DNA of 64,000 nt from Lachnospiraceae bacterium (GTDB lineage Bacteria; Bacillota; Clostridia; Lachnospirales; Lachnospiraceae), in NCBI GenBank assembly GCA_017624835.1, contig JAGAMG010000011.1:62001-126000 (forward strand), given 5' to 3'. Made by a program: the position numbers and the translations under genes. Below, piece after piece: positions 54,406-63,668 of this stretch. Each line of letters begins with the position of its first letter. Position 1 is the stretch's first letter. Below the pieces are notes generated by a model. It was given only the letters and a program-made list of their open reading frames with translations. It made no database searches and was not told the DNA's origin.

Positions 54406-55542
54406 CTATATGGCTTTTCTACCAAAATATCCATTGCTCTCCTGCACCGCCACATCCATCAGACAAAGCTTCATTAACTTAATATTCAGTTCACTAATCC
54501 CAGTGCCATCCGCCAGCTTTGCCCATATTTCCTCTACGGATTTTGGCATATAATCCAACAATTCATAAATCCGCTGTAATTCCTCCGGTAATTTTAAGAG
54601 CACGCTTTTTTCCTTAGGGTTTTCCATACCGGAAACGCTCTGATTCCTTCTTTCTATCTTTACAGGCAGCCGATTCCCCTCCCATAGTTCTCGGATTTCT
54701 GCCAAAAATTCTTCCGGGGACAGCAATATCCCCGCTCCCTGCTTCAAAAGTCCGTTACATCCGTCACTGAGTCTGTCTGTAATCCTTCCGGGTACCACAT
54801 ACACTTCCTTCCCCTGCTCCAATGCCATATCCACTGTAATTAATGTTCCGCTTTTATTTCTTGCTTCTATTACTACCACAGCATCCGCCAGACCACTTAC
54901 GATTCTGTTTCTGGGCGGAAAATTTTGCGCCTTGGGCAAAGTTCCGGGCGGATATGACGATAAAATGCATCCACGTTCCAGTATTTTATGATAAAGAGCC
55001 TGATTTTGCTTTGGATAACAAATATCCACACCACAACCAAGTACCCCGGTGGTACTCCCTCCTGCAAGCAATGCAGCCTCCTGACTGATACCATCAATTC
55101 CTCTTGCCATACCGCTGATTACCTGTACTCCCCTCTCTCCCAAAAACCTTCCCAATTCCCCGGCTACATAGCTTCCATACTCTGAACAGTCTCTGGCTCC
55201 GATTATAGCTACAGAAAGAATATCATTTGAAGGTAAGGCTCCTTTATAAAAGATTCCATAGGGTGCATCCGGTATCATCATTAGTCTGTCCGGATAGTCT
55301 GCATCCTCCCTAGTTAAAAATACAATTCCTTTTTCCTTAAGCTTCCCATATTCCTTATCAGGAATCCAATTTCTTCTGCTATTTCTTACTTCTGCCAATT
55401 GACCTTCCTTTAATAGTTCCGCCAATTCCCCGTCCTTTGCTGTATAAACATCCTTTGCACTCCCAAACCGTCCAAGAAGCTTTTCTATGCTGCGATTCCC
55501 TATCCCCGGAATACTACAGAGCCAATAATCATATCTTCGCAA
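54406..55542 (-). CDS. dprA: DNA processing protein DprA
   Basis: 378 residues. The Rossmann-like core (VAIIGARDCSEYG, VISGMARGIDGISQEAALLAGGSTTGVLGCGVDICYP, FPPRNRIVSGLADAVVV) is complete. An N-terminal HhH-like segment (SIPGIGNRSIEKLLGRFGS) and a C-terminal winged-helix-like region (YELLDYMPKSVEEIWAKL) flank it. It loads RecA on incoming single-stranded DNA. The TTG at 55542 is chosen because GAGGGGG lies eight bases upstream and the start falls 17 bp after comM; the open frame further upstream overlaps comM. Confidence 0.93.
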   Translation of the reverse strand: MRRYDYWLCSIPGIGNRSIEKLLGRFGSAKDVYTAKDGELAELLKEGQLAEVRNSRRNWIPDKEYGKLKEKGIVFLTREDADYPDRLMMIPDAPYGIFYKGALPSNDILSVAIIGARDCSEYGSYVAGELGRFLGERGVQVISGMARGIDGISQEAALLAGGSTTGVLGCGVDICYPKQNQALYHKILERGCILSSYPPGTLPKAQNFPPRNRIVSGLADAVVVIEARNKSGTLITVDMALEQGKEVYVVPGRITDRLSDGCNGLLKQGAGILLSPEEFLAEIRELWEGNRLPVKIERRNQSVSGMENPKEKSVLLKLPEELQRIYELLDYMPKSVEEIWAKLADGTGISELNIKLMKLCLMDVAVQESNGYFGRKAI

Positions 55543-55559
55543 GCCATCTTCCCCCTCTC

Positions 55560-57134
55560 TCAGATTCCCTTCCAATAATCCTGTGCCGGTCTGTAACAGG
55601 CCGCTTCCAGTAAATGCTCCTCTCTTATTTCCATACAGCCTTCCAAATCTGCAATGGTTCTTGCCACCTTCAAAATACGATGGTAGGCTCTGGCTCCCAA
55701 CTCCAGCTTGTGATACAGCATCTCCATAAATGCCTTCTCCGCCTTTCCCAGACAGCAAAAGCGTTCCATATCAGCCGCCGAAATCTCTGCATTAAAATGA
55801 TAATCCGTTTCACCAAATCTTTCTTCCTGTATCTTTCTGGCAAAAACCACTTGCTTACGAAGCTGCTCACTACTTGCAGGCAGCATTTTTGCCCTGCTGC
55901 TCTCCTTCTTTCCTTGCTCCTGTAATCTCCCAATATCCACATTCTGTAGCTCCACACACAAATCCATTCTGTCCAAAATAGGTCCCGATACATGTGCCAT
56001 ATATTTTCTCACCTGCACCTCCGTACAACGACACTTATTTTTATCCGGATAATATCCACAGGGACAGGGATTCATTGCAGCTACCAGCATAAAATGAGCC
56101 GGGTAGGTAACTGTTCCCCCATTTCTGGCAATATGTACCTGATGTTCCTCAATTGGCTGTCTCATACAATCCAAAATATTTCTTTGAAATTCCGGCAATT
56201 CATCCAAAAAGAGTACCCCTCTGTGAGCAAGAGAAATCACTCCCGGCTTCGGTATGGCATTACCGCCAATAAGAGCTGCCTGAGATATGGTATGATGGGG
56301 CGCCTGAAAGGGACGTTTGGTAATCAGAGCTTCTCCCTCTTTAAGCAAGCCTGCCACACTGGCAACAGTGGTCACCTCCAGACTCTCCTCCAGAGTAAGT
56401 CTTGGTAAAATGCCGGGAATTCGTTTTGCAATCATGGATTTCCCCACTCCCGGCGGTCCTGCCAACAGTAAATTATGGAAACCTGCTGCCGCTATCAACG
56501 CTGCTCTTTTTGCATTTTCCTGTCCCCTTATCTCTTCAAAATCCCCTGTTTTCTCCTCTTCAGTTTTTTGAAAAATATCATCCGTCTCCAATAAAATTCG
56601 GGGCAATATATTATCTTGATCTTTTTCCTCTTGAAAAAAGGCTATCAATTCCCGAATATTTTCCACTCCCCGCACTGTAATCCCCGGAATCACAGCACCT
56701 TCTGATACATTGGACTTTGGAATCACACATTGCTTTATTCCATTTTTCACTGCTTCCCGGACAATAGGAAGCACGCCCCGCACCTTTTTTATTTCACCGT
56801 TTAATCCCAACTCTCCCAAAAAAAGAGTATCTTTTATCGCACCCTCTCTAACCTTACCTAATGCATTAAGGATTCCAACAGCAATGGGTAAATCAAAGGC
56901 GGTTCCTTCTTTTTTCCTGTCCGCCGGTGACAAATTCACGGTAATACGCATGGGCGGAATATCCAGACCGGCATTTTTCAGTGCTACGCAAACACGCTCC
57001 TTGGATTCTCTCACCTCGCTGCCCAACAACCCCACCATACTAAAAGCAGGAAGTCCCCGGTCAATGTCCACCTCCACTCCTACCAAATAGGCAGAAATTC
57101 CCAACAACGCACCTGATGTAATTGTACAAAACAT
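55560..57134 (-). CDS. comM: YifB/ComM-family Mg-chelatase-like AAA ATPase
   Basis: 524 residues. The N-terminal Lon-protease-like fold (about 20-160) precedes an MCM/AAA core with Walker A LLLAGPPGVGKSMIAKR and Walker B GVLFLDELPEF. A zinc-like segment (NPCPCGYYPDKNKCRC) and a C-terminal helical domain follow. ComM of transformable bacteria promotes branch migration during recombination. It is directly upstream of dprA, a conserved DNA-uptake pair. No comE or comG uptake genes lie in the window, so natural competence is not shown. Confidence 0.93.
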   Translation of the reverse strand: MFCTITSGALLGISAYLVGVEVDIDRGLPAFSMVGLLGSEVRESKERVCVALKNAGLDIPPMRITVNLSPADRKKEGTAFDLPIAVGILNALGKVREGAIKDTLFLGELGLNGEIKKVRGVLPIVREAVKNGIKQCVIPKSNVSEGAVIPGITVRGVENIRELIAFFQEEKDQDNILPRILLETDDIFQKTEEEKTGDFEEIRGQENAKRAALIAAAGFHNLLLAGPPGVGKSMIAKRIPGILPRLTLEESLEVTTVASVAGLLKEGEALITKRPFQAPHHTISQAALIGGNAIPKPGVISLAHRGVLFLDELPEFQRNILDCMRQPIEEHQVHIARNGGTVTYPAHFMLVAAMNPCPCGYYPDKNKCRCTEVQVRKYMAHVSGPILDRMDLCVELQNVDIGRLQEQGKKESSRAKMLPASSEQLRKQVVFARKIQEERFGETDYHFNAEISAADMERFCCLGKAEKAFMEMLYHKLELGARAYHRILKVARTIADLEGCMEIREEHLLEAACYRPAQDYWKGI

Positions 57135-57257
57135 AAAAAACTCCTCCAGAATAAAATTATGAGTAAAATATAAAACTAATAATGGATTAAAATTTGAATA
57201 TAAATTTGATTTGAATAGGAAGCTTATGATAAAGCTTTAGAAATATGATATATAGAT

Positions 57258-57298
57258 TTGAGGAACAGAAGCCTGATAAACCAAACCTCTGCCCTCAA
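57258..57298 (-). terminator. Possible terminator after the HD-GYP-like gene
   Basis: TTGAGGGCAGA and TCTGTTCCTCAA form an imperfect stem around a loop of about 18 bases, starting 11 bases after the stop codon. No T-run follows. Confidence 0.35.
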
Positions 57299-57309
57299 TT
57301 AAATTTTTA

Positions 57310-58407
57310 CTAAAAGCCTGCTCTTCGCAATGCTTCATTATCCATAACATACCGGTTATCCAGTGTCTTCATAATATCCTCTACCTGAATATCCTCATAA
57401 ATTCTCAGGGACAAATCTAAAATACTGTTGTCTCTAAAACTTAATACCATGGGTCTTAATATATTGTCCGTATTTTCTTTTAAAACCATGGCCTTTTCCC
57501 CGGTATTTAATTCAACACTGACTCCCGGGAATAATACATTGATTGACTGTAATAACGCATTTACCACCTTCGGATCATAAATTTCAGGATGCTCCATAAA
57601 TTCCCGAACTGCTTTTACTTCCGATTTTGCAGTCCCCTGAAGATTCATGGCAGTAATCTCATCATACCGATTAGCAACCAGCAGAATCTGCGCACCTGTA
57701 TGCATCTTCATATTTGCATTATTTTCCTCAAGATTAAACATTATCATTTGTTTTCTTAATGCCTGTGTACAGATACGCTTGACAGCTGTCCCCTCTGAGC
57801 CCAATGCCTTTTCAATAATGGACATGGAATTTAGCTGAACCTGATATAACCTGCGAAGTTCATCCTCATCCTCAGCTTCTCCATATACACTTTCACCGGG
57901 ATAATTTAATTTACCCACATCATGTACCAAAGCTGCTCTAACTGTCTGCTGACGTTCCTCCACACGAACATTCAACACGTTACAAATCATAGTACAAAGA
58001 ATTGCCACATTTAAGGCATGCTTGTACACATAATCCTCTTTGCTTCGCAGATTTTGATAAAAATTAATCTTGCCATCCAGATGACCAAACTTTTTAATAA
58101 TATTATTTACAATAAATTCCAACTGTGACTGACTATGGCTTGTACTGATTTTTTTCAATTCATCCTCAATATTTCCCACGGTCACAGTCTGAAAACGCTC
58201 AAACTCAACATCCTCCTCAGATATAGGTGGAAGCGGTTCTGCCGGCTCTAATACATAGATTCCTAACAAATTAAAATTTTTGATACTGGGAATGGATGTG
58301 GAAGACAACACGGTATCCCTGTCAAACAACAATACACCCTTCTTACTATAAATAGGTCTTGCCAATCTCATTCCTGACTTTATATCTTCTGTTTTTACAA
58401 ATTTCAT
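57310..58407 (-). CDS. HD-domain protein related to HD-GYP phosphodiesterases
   Basis: 365 residues. The N-terminal 100 residues (VKTEDIKSGMRLARPIYSKKGVLLF) are the small domain common before HD-GYP. The HD domain has VYKHALNVAILC and AALVHDVGKLNYP. The downstream HHE...GYP loop is not recognisable: the region reads GESVYGEAEDEDELRRLYQ, then a helical segment. Metal binding is thus only partly supported, and c-di-GMP hydrolysis is uncertain. The ATG at 58407 has GGAGG six bases upstream; the ORF opens nine codons earlier. It has its own promoter. Confidence 0.8.
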   Translation of the reverse strand: MKFVKTEDIKSGMRLARPIYSKKGVLLFDRDTVLSSTSIPSIKNFNLLGIYVLEPAEPLPPISEEDVEFERFQTVTVGNIEDELKKISTSHSQSQLEFIVNNIIKKFGHLDGKINFYQNLRSKEDYVYKHALNVAILCTMICNVLNVRVEERQQTVRAALVHDVGKLNYPGESVYGEAEDEDELRRLYQVQLNSMSIIEKALGSEGTAVKRICTQALRKQMIMFNLEENNANMKMHTGAQILLVANRYDEITAMNLQGTAKSEVKAVREFMEHPEIYDPKVVNALLQSINVLFPGVSVELNTGEKAMVLKENTDNILRPMVLSFRDNSILDLSLRIYEDIQVEDIMKTLDNRYVMDNEALRRAGF

Positions 58408-58453
58408 CTTTACCCTCCAATACGGGCAGAGCAAAGCCCTGCCCCATGGACAT

Positions 58454-58482
58454 ATTATACTCCATTACATTTCAATTTACAA
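58454..58482 (-). promoter_or_regulatory. Promoter of the HD-GYP-like gene
   Basis: TTGTAA (58477-58482), 17 bases and a perfect TATAAT (58454-58459), 47 bases before the start codon. Confidence 0.7.
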
Positions 58483-58513
58483 GATAAATAAATACAGAAT
58501 ACAGTTTCTTTGT

Positions 58514-59149
58514 CTATTTTTTATCAAAACAACTCCGCAGCTTTAAAAGTGCCCGTTTCTCAATCCGCGAAACATAGCTTCTCGAGATTCCAAGCAACGC
58601 CCCTATCTCACTTTGGGTAATTTCCTTTTCTCCGTTTAAACCGTATCTCAAAATCAATATCTGCCGTTCTCTTTCCGTTAAATTCTCCTCCAATAAGGAA
58701 AATAATTTTTTCAGATTCTCCGCAAGCTCCATGCTATCTACAATATCAGGCTGATCCTGCTCTATAATATCCAGCAAATGAATCTCATTACCTTCCTTAT
58801 CCTGTCCGATGGGTTCAAACAAGGATACTTCCTTTGAGGTTTTCTTTTTACTGCGCAAAAACATGAGAAGCTCATTATCTATACAACGACAGGCATAGGT
58901 GGCAAGTCTGCCCTTTCCTGCATCAAAAGTATCTATAGCTTTAATCAGACCGATGCAGCCTATGGATATCAAATCCTCCATATCCTCCTCCACGTTCTGA
59001 TATTTTTTCGCAATATGAGCCACCAAACGCAAATTTCGCTCTATCAGCATCTCCTTTGCCAGCCTTGCCTCTTCCACGCTGCCCATTCTGAGCAACCGAA
59101 TATACTCTGCTTCTTCTCCTGAGGTCAGGGGTTTTTGAAATGTTTTCAA
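58514..59149 (-). CDS. sigK: Sporulation sigma factor SigK without a pro-sequence
   Basis: 211 residues. Region 2 (ERNLRLVAHIAKKYQNVEEDMEDLISIGCIGLIKAIDTFDAGKGR) and region 4 (LTERERQILILRYGLNG, SRSYVSRIEKRALLKL) match SigK/SigE; the PIGQDKEGNEIHLLDI segment favours SigK. It starts at KTFQKPLTSGEE, the point where B. subtilis mature SigK begins, so the hydrophobic pro-peptide is absent, as in C. difficile. The start codon is TTG with GGAGG six bases upstream. The gene is not split by a skin element. It lies 68 bp after hemW. Confidence 0.88.
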   Translation of the reverse strand: MKTFQKPLTSGEEAEYIRLLRMGSVEEARLAKEMLIERNLRLVAHIAKKYQNVEEDMEDLISIGCIGLIKAIDTFDAGKGRLATYACRCIDNELLMFLRSKKKTSKEVSLFEPIGQDKEGNEIHLLDIIEQDQPDIVDSMELAENLKKLFSLLEENLTERERQILILRYGLNGEKEITQSEIGALLGISRSYVSRIEKRALLKLRSCFDKK

Positions 59150-59217
59150 AAATAACCTCCACGGATTACTCTTAACAATAGTCTATGTGGAAAAAACCAT
59201 TCTCGTGCCTGTCAATC

Positions 59218-60378
59218 CTAATCAAAAAGAAACTGAGACATGACATAATTGCTGACATCAAGTCCCTTTTCAGTTAACTGTAAATAACTGCCTTTCTCAT
59301 TTTCTTTAAATCGCAAAAGACCTGTTTCCAGATTTTTATCAATCACCTCTCCATATACCTGTTTCAGGCTTTTCCCAAAATAAGCCTGAAATGCTTCGCA
59401 GCTGACTCCCGCTGTCATGCGAAGTCCCAAAAACATGGTTTCCTCCATCTGTTCTTCTACAGAAAGAACTTGCAGCTCCTCCCTGCACCCCAATGGATTT
59501 TCTATATACCATTTTAATTCATCCGTATTCCGAAAGCGTATATTCTCAACCAATGAGGCGGCTCCTATTCCAAAGCCCACATAGGATTTACGAGTCCAAT
59601 ATCCACAGTTATGACGGCATTCCATCCCTTCCAGGGAATAATTGGATATTTCATATCTGTGATATCCGGCTGTTTCCAGAATCCGTCCGGTTTCCTCATA
59701 CATATGCCGCTCCGAGTCTTCGTCCGGCAAATCCAGCTTTCCTTCCGCTTCCCATTTAGCAAAGACAGTTCCTTCCTCCACAATCAGACTATATGCTGAA
59801 ATATGCTCCGGCATGGGCTGTAGATTGAGCACCCGGTATAAAGTATTTCGGTAGGAATCTAAATCCTGCCCCGGCAAGGCACTCATAACATCCACATTTA
59901 TATTGGTAAAGCCCAGCTCCCTTGCCAGACTATAGGTATCTAAAAACTGCTCATAGGTATGAATCCTTCCCAAGGTTTGCAGTTCCCTATTCTCCGCAGA
60001 TTGTAGACCGATACTCAGCCGATTCACCCCCGCCTGATAATAGTTCTGTAGCTTTTCCCTATCCACAGTACCGGGATTTACTTCTATGGTAATCTCTGCA
60101 TTTTCCTGCAAATCATATTCCTCTTTTACTATCCGAAGCAGCTTGGCAATGCCAGCCTCCGGTATAATGGATGGCGTTCCGCCACCAATAAAGACGGAAA
60201 CCACTGTGTAGTCCTGATATTCTGCCGCTCTTCCCTCTAATTCCGCAAAAAGTGCCCCCATGTAAGCCTCCTGCTGCTCCCTCGTACAGGGTGCAGAAAG
60301 GAAGTCACAATAGTTGCACTTTTTTACACAAAAGGGAATATGAAAATACAGCTCTAACTCTTTCTTCTCTATTTTCAT
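59218..60378 (-). CDS. hemW: Radical SAM protein HemW (HemN-like)
   Basis: 386 residues. The radical-SAM cluster is Cys17-x3-Cys21-x2-Cys24 (PFCVKKCNYCDF). The GGGTPS motif and EVNPGTVD follow. HemW proteins bind haem and act as haem chaperones; they lack the extra features of true coproporphyrinogen oxidase HemN. The lepA-hemW order is conserved in Firmicutes. It lies 18 bp after lepA. Confidence 0.93.
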   Translation of the reverse strand: MKIEKKELELYFHIPFCVKKCNYCDFLSAPCTREQQEAYMGALFAELEGRAAEYQDYTVVSVFIGGGTPSIIPEAGIAKLLRIVKEEYDLQENAEITIEVNPGTVDREKLQNYYQAGVNRLSIGLQSAENRELQTLGRIHTYEQFLDTYSLARELGFTNINVDVMSALPGQDLDSYRNTLYRVLNLQPMPEHISAYSLIVEEGTVFAKWEAEGKLDLPDEDSERHMYEETGRILETAGYHRYEISNYSLEGMECRHNCGYWTRKSYVGFGIGAASLVENIRFRNTDELKWYIENPLGCREELQVLSVEEQMEETMFLGLRMTAGVSCEAFQAYFGKSLKQVYGEVIDKNLETGLLRFKENEKGSYLQLTEKGLDVSNYVMSQFLFD

Positions 60379-60396
60379 ATTTAATATCCACTCTCT

Positions 60397-62214
60397 TTAT
60401 TTTCTGTCATCCAGCTTTAATACACTCATAAATGCCTTCTGAGGAATTTCCACATTACCAATCTGGCGCATACGTTTCTTTCCCTCTTTCTGCTTTTCCA
60501 ACAGCTTCTTCTTACGGGTAATATCACCGCCGTAACACTTGGCAAGAACATCCTTACGCATTGCTTTCACCGTTTCCCGGGCAATAATCTTACCGCCCAC
60601 CGCTGCCTGAATGGGTATTTCAAACAGATGTCTGGGGATTTCATCCTTTAACTTCTCACACATTTTTCTGCCACGTTCATAGGCAGAATCAGCATGTACA
60701 ATGAAGGAAAGGGCATCCACCTCTTCTCTGTTGATGAGAATATCCAATTTTACCAGGCTGGACTGCTCATAGCCCTTGATGTCATAGTCAAAGGAAGCAT
60801 AGCCTCTGGATCGGGACTTCAAGGCATCAAAGAAATCGTAAATAATTTCATTTAAGGGCAGCTCATACTTTAATAAGGCTCTGGTTCCCTCAATGTATTC
60901 CATGCCTAAGTAACGGCCACGTCTTTCCTGACAAAGCTCCATAATGGAACCGATAAATTCAGAAGTTACCATAATCTCTGCACTTACTATAGGTTCTTCC
61001 ATATAATCTATTTCAGAGGGGTCGGGCAAATTGGAAGGATTGGTCAGTTCAATGACCTCTCCGTTTAATTTGTGCACCTTATAAATAACACCGGGAGCGG
61101 TGGTTACCAAATCCAGATTGTACTCTCTCTCCAAACGCTCCTGAATAATCTCCAAATGTAGCAGCCCCAAAAAACCGCAACGGAAGCCAAAGCCCAATGC
61201 CACGGAGGTCTCCGGCTCATAATTTAAAGAGGCATCGTTTAATTGCAGCTTCTCCAAAGCATCCCGCAAATCAGGATATTTTGCACCATCTGCCGGATAC
61301 ATTCCACAGTAAACCATGGATTGTACCTTTTTATAGCCGGGCAAAGGCTCTGCACAGGGACGATTGGCATCGGTTACCGTATCACCCACTGCCGTATCCT
61401 TTACATTTTTAATAGAAGCGGTAATATATCCAACCATTCCGGCACTTAATTCCTCACAGGGAATGAACTGTCCTGCACCAAAATAGCCCACTTCCACAAC
61501 CTCTTCCTTTGCCCCGGTTGCCATCATTCGTATCACGGTACCCTTTTTCACAGTACCCTCCATAATACGGCAGAAAATGATGACACCCTTGTAGGGGTCA
61601 TATAGGGAATCAAAAATCAATGCCTGCAAAGGATTGTCAGGATTTCCAGTGGGAGCCGGAATCTTGGTTACAATCTGCTCCAGCACCTCTTCAATACCAA
61701 TTCCGTTTTTAGCCGAAATCAAAGGTGCCTCCTGAGCTTCTATCCCGATTACATCTTCAATCTCTTCAATAACACGTTGGGGCTCCGCGCTGGGCAAATC
61801 TATCTTATTGATAACAGGGAACACATCCAGATTGTGATCCAATGCCAAATATACATTTGCCAAAGTTTGGGCTTCAATGCCCTGTGCCGCATCCACCACC
61901 AGAATTGCACCATCACAGGCAGCCAGGGAACGGCTTACTTCATAATTGAAGTCCACATGTCCGGGAGTATCAATAAGATTAAAAATATACTCCTCTCCAT
62001 CCTGCGCCCTGTAAACAGTACGCACGGACTGCGCCTTAATGGTAATTCCTCGTTCTCTTTCCAATTCCATATTATCCAGCACCTGCGCCTGCATTTCCCT
62101 GCTGGTAAGCAAGCCTGTTTTCTCAATAATACGGTCTGCCAGGGTGGATTTTCCATGGTCTATATGTGCAACAATACAAAAATTGCGGATTTTACTCTGA
62201 TCAATAACTGCCAT
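60397..62214 (-). CDS. lepA: Elongation factor 4 (LepA)
   Basis: 605 residues. The GTPase domain has G1 [14 protein letters not shown]3 [11 protein letters not shown] and NKIDLPSA. The EF-G-like domains and the LepA-specific C-terminus ([25 protein letters not shown]) are present. It back-translocates or remodels stalled ribosomes. It has its own promoter and is co-transcribed with hemW. Confidence 0.98.
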   Translation of the reverse strand: MAVIDQSKIRNFCIVAHIDHGKSTLADRIIEKTGLLTSREMQAQVLDNMELERERGITIKAQSVRTVYRAQDGEEYIFNLIDTPGHVDFNYEVSRSLAACDGAILVVDAAQGIEAQTLANVYLALDHNLDVFPVINKIDLPSAEPQRVIEEIEDVIGIEAQEAPLISAKNGIGIEEVLEQIVTKIPAPTGNPDNPLQALIFDSLYDPYKGVIIFCRIMEGTVKKGTVIRMMATGAKEEVVEVGYFGAGQFIPCEELSAGMVGYITASIKNVKDTAVGDTVTDANRPCAEPLPGYKKVQSMVYCGMYPADGAKYPDLRDALEKLQLNDASLNYEPETSVALGFGFRCGFLGLLHLEIIQERLEREYNLDLVTTAPGVIYKVHKLNGEVIELTNPSNLPDPSEIDYMEEPIVSAEIMVTSEFIGSIMELCQERRGRYLGMEYIEGTRALLKYELPLNEIIYDFFDALKSRSRGYASFDYDIKGYEQSSLVKLDILINREEVDALSFIVHADSAYERGRKMCEKLKDEIPRHLFEIPIQAAVGGKIIARETVKAMRKDVLAKCYGGDITRKKKLLEKQKEGKKRMRQIGNVEIPQKAFMSVLKLDDRK

Positions 62215-62252
62215 TGGTCTTTCCTTTCTGCTTTTCGCTCAAAATCAATAAG

Positions 62253-62281
62253 ATTGTAGCAGAATTTTAAGTTATTGTCTA
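62253..62281 (-). promoter_or_regulatory. Promoter of lepA-hemW
   Basis: TAGACA (62276-62281), 17 bases, TACAAT (62253-62258), 38 bases before the lepA start. Confidence 0.6.
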
Positions 62282-62307
62282 CTCTTTCCCGATTCTAAAG
62301 CCCACGC

Positions 62308-63603
62308 CTACTGCCCCGTCAGCACCATATCCAGAATATGCGCCAAAGGATCACAGGCATTCATAGCTTCCTCCACAGTATTGTTTTGGGCTCCCAATTC
62401 AATCAACAAGGTTTTGGGACGTAAATGCATATTATATCGATACCCTTTCAGATAATTTTTTCTGGTAAGTCCCGGATAATATTCCTCCGCCTTTAGCTTC
62501 ATTTGAAAGGAGAATGCTAGATTTTCCTCTTGATTCTCATTATAAAGATAGGAAATATCACCGGTCTTACGGGTTCTGCTGAGTCCGTTAAAAAACATAA
62601 ACCTGGCTGTGGGTCTGCCATCCAAATCCATTACCAGTCTGGTTTCCTCCGCCATCTGATCCCTATGTAAATCAATTACTACTTCTATGGAAGGATTTTC
62701 TGCCAGCACCTGTTCTATTGCCGGTAGCGAGGCAGAATAAGCATCATCCCTGGAATCCACATCATATTGCCCGGTGTGATGCATTACCTGATAGCCATAG
62801 GTTTCCGTTAAAATTTGCGCCAATCTGTCACCCACGCCGATAATGGAGGTTGCCGCATCTCCCGGAACGGAATCGGCAAAGGCTTCCTGAGAATGAGTAT
62901 GATAAATCAATATCTGAGGAGCATCCCCTTCCTTACTGATGGTCATATCATGGGCTAAAAGCTTATTTACATCCAATTGCTCATTTCCCGCCATGGTATT
63001 GGAATCAATGGTATAAAAATCCGTTACCAATTTTTCATAATTTTGCAATTCCTCTATGTTAACAGGGCTCTGTAGGGTATGAGGAATAAATGCTCCATTA
63101 CTACCTTGTAATTCTTCCATAGCCAGCATTGCCGCCTCATTTTCCGCCTGCAAGAGAGCATCCAGGGACATTGCATCCGTTTCCTCTGTATTATTCTTGT
63201 TTGCAGTAACCGTGTCTGTATTGGAAGGCACCTGCATGCTCTTCCCTGTTTCTTCCTCAGCCAACAACGTTCCTTCCTTTGCCTCCTCCAAAAGAATTTC
63301 ATCAAGAGATAACATTTCATCTTCCAAAAGTTTCTCCTTTTTTTGCTCCAATACATAACCATACAAAGGTACAAGCTCCGTAATTTGTCTATCTGCAAAC
63401 CAAATCTCTTCCGAACGCTTTTCCTGTACAAAGACAAAGGAGGGAATAAAATTTTCATATAAAGAATTACTAAACCGAGTTGCCACACTCTGCTTTACTA
63501 TTTCCCCCATGGAGCTTCCTGCCAATCGAAGCTCCTTTTCCACAGATAGAAGAAAAAGAAAGAGAATTGCCAAGCCTCCAAGCCATACAGTGGGTTTCCC
63601 CAA
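62308..63603 (-). CDS. spoIIP: Stage II sporulation protein P (cell-wall hydrolase)
   Basis: 431 residues as annotated. One N-terminal membrane helix (VWLGGLAILFLFLLS), a Glu/Met-rich middle and the C-terminal amidase/endopeptidase domain (QILIYHTHSQEAF, EVVIDLHRDQM, TLLIELGAQNNT) are present. With SpoIID and SpoIIM it thins septal peptidoglycan for engulfment. The TTG at 63603 has no ribosome site. A TTG with an AAAGGAAG site lies upstream at about 63625 but in another frame, separated by an A7 run at about 63607-63613; one base fewer there would join them. The start is therefore uncertain. Confidence 0.88.
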   Translation of the reverse strand: MGKPTVWLGGLAILFLFLLSVEKELRLAGSSMGEIVKQSVATRFSNSLYENFIPSFVFVQEKRSEEIWFADRQITELVPLYGYVLEQKKEKLLEDEMLSLDEILLEEAKEGTLLAEEETGKSMQVPSNTDTVTANKNNTEETDAMSLDALLQAENEAAMLAMEELQGSNGAFIPHTLQSPVNIEELQNYEKLVTDFYTIDSNTMAGNEQLDVNKLLAHDMTISKEGDAPQILIYHTHSQEAFADSVPGDAATSIIGVGDRLAQILTETYGYQVMHHTGQYDVDSRDDAYSASLPAIEQVLAENPSIEVVIDLHRDQMAEETRLVMDLDGRPTARFMFFNGLSRTRKTGDISYLYNENQEENLAFSFQMKLKAEEYYPGLTRKNYLKGYRYNMHLRPKTLLIELGAQNNTVEEAMNACDPLAHILDMVLTGQ

Positions 63604-63668
63604 AGTTTTTTTCTGATTTACTTTGCAACACTTCCTTTCTGCCGAGCTGTTTATAATATATGCCCTTC

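Noticed and set aside
55560-57134. Magnesium chelatase subunit
   Set aside because: The Lon-like N-terminal part and the zinc-like segment identify the YifB/ComM family; there are no chlorophyll or cobalamin chelatase neighbours.
57215-57245. Two HindIII sites (AAGCTT...AAGCTT) as an operator
   Set aside because: The pair is short, lies in AT-rich DNA and has no further symmetry.
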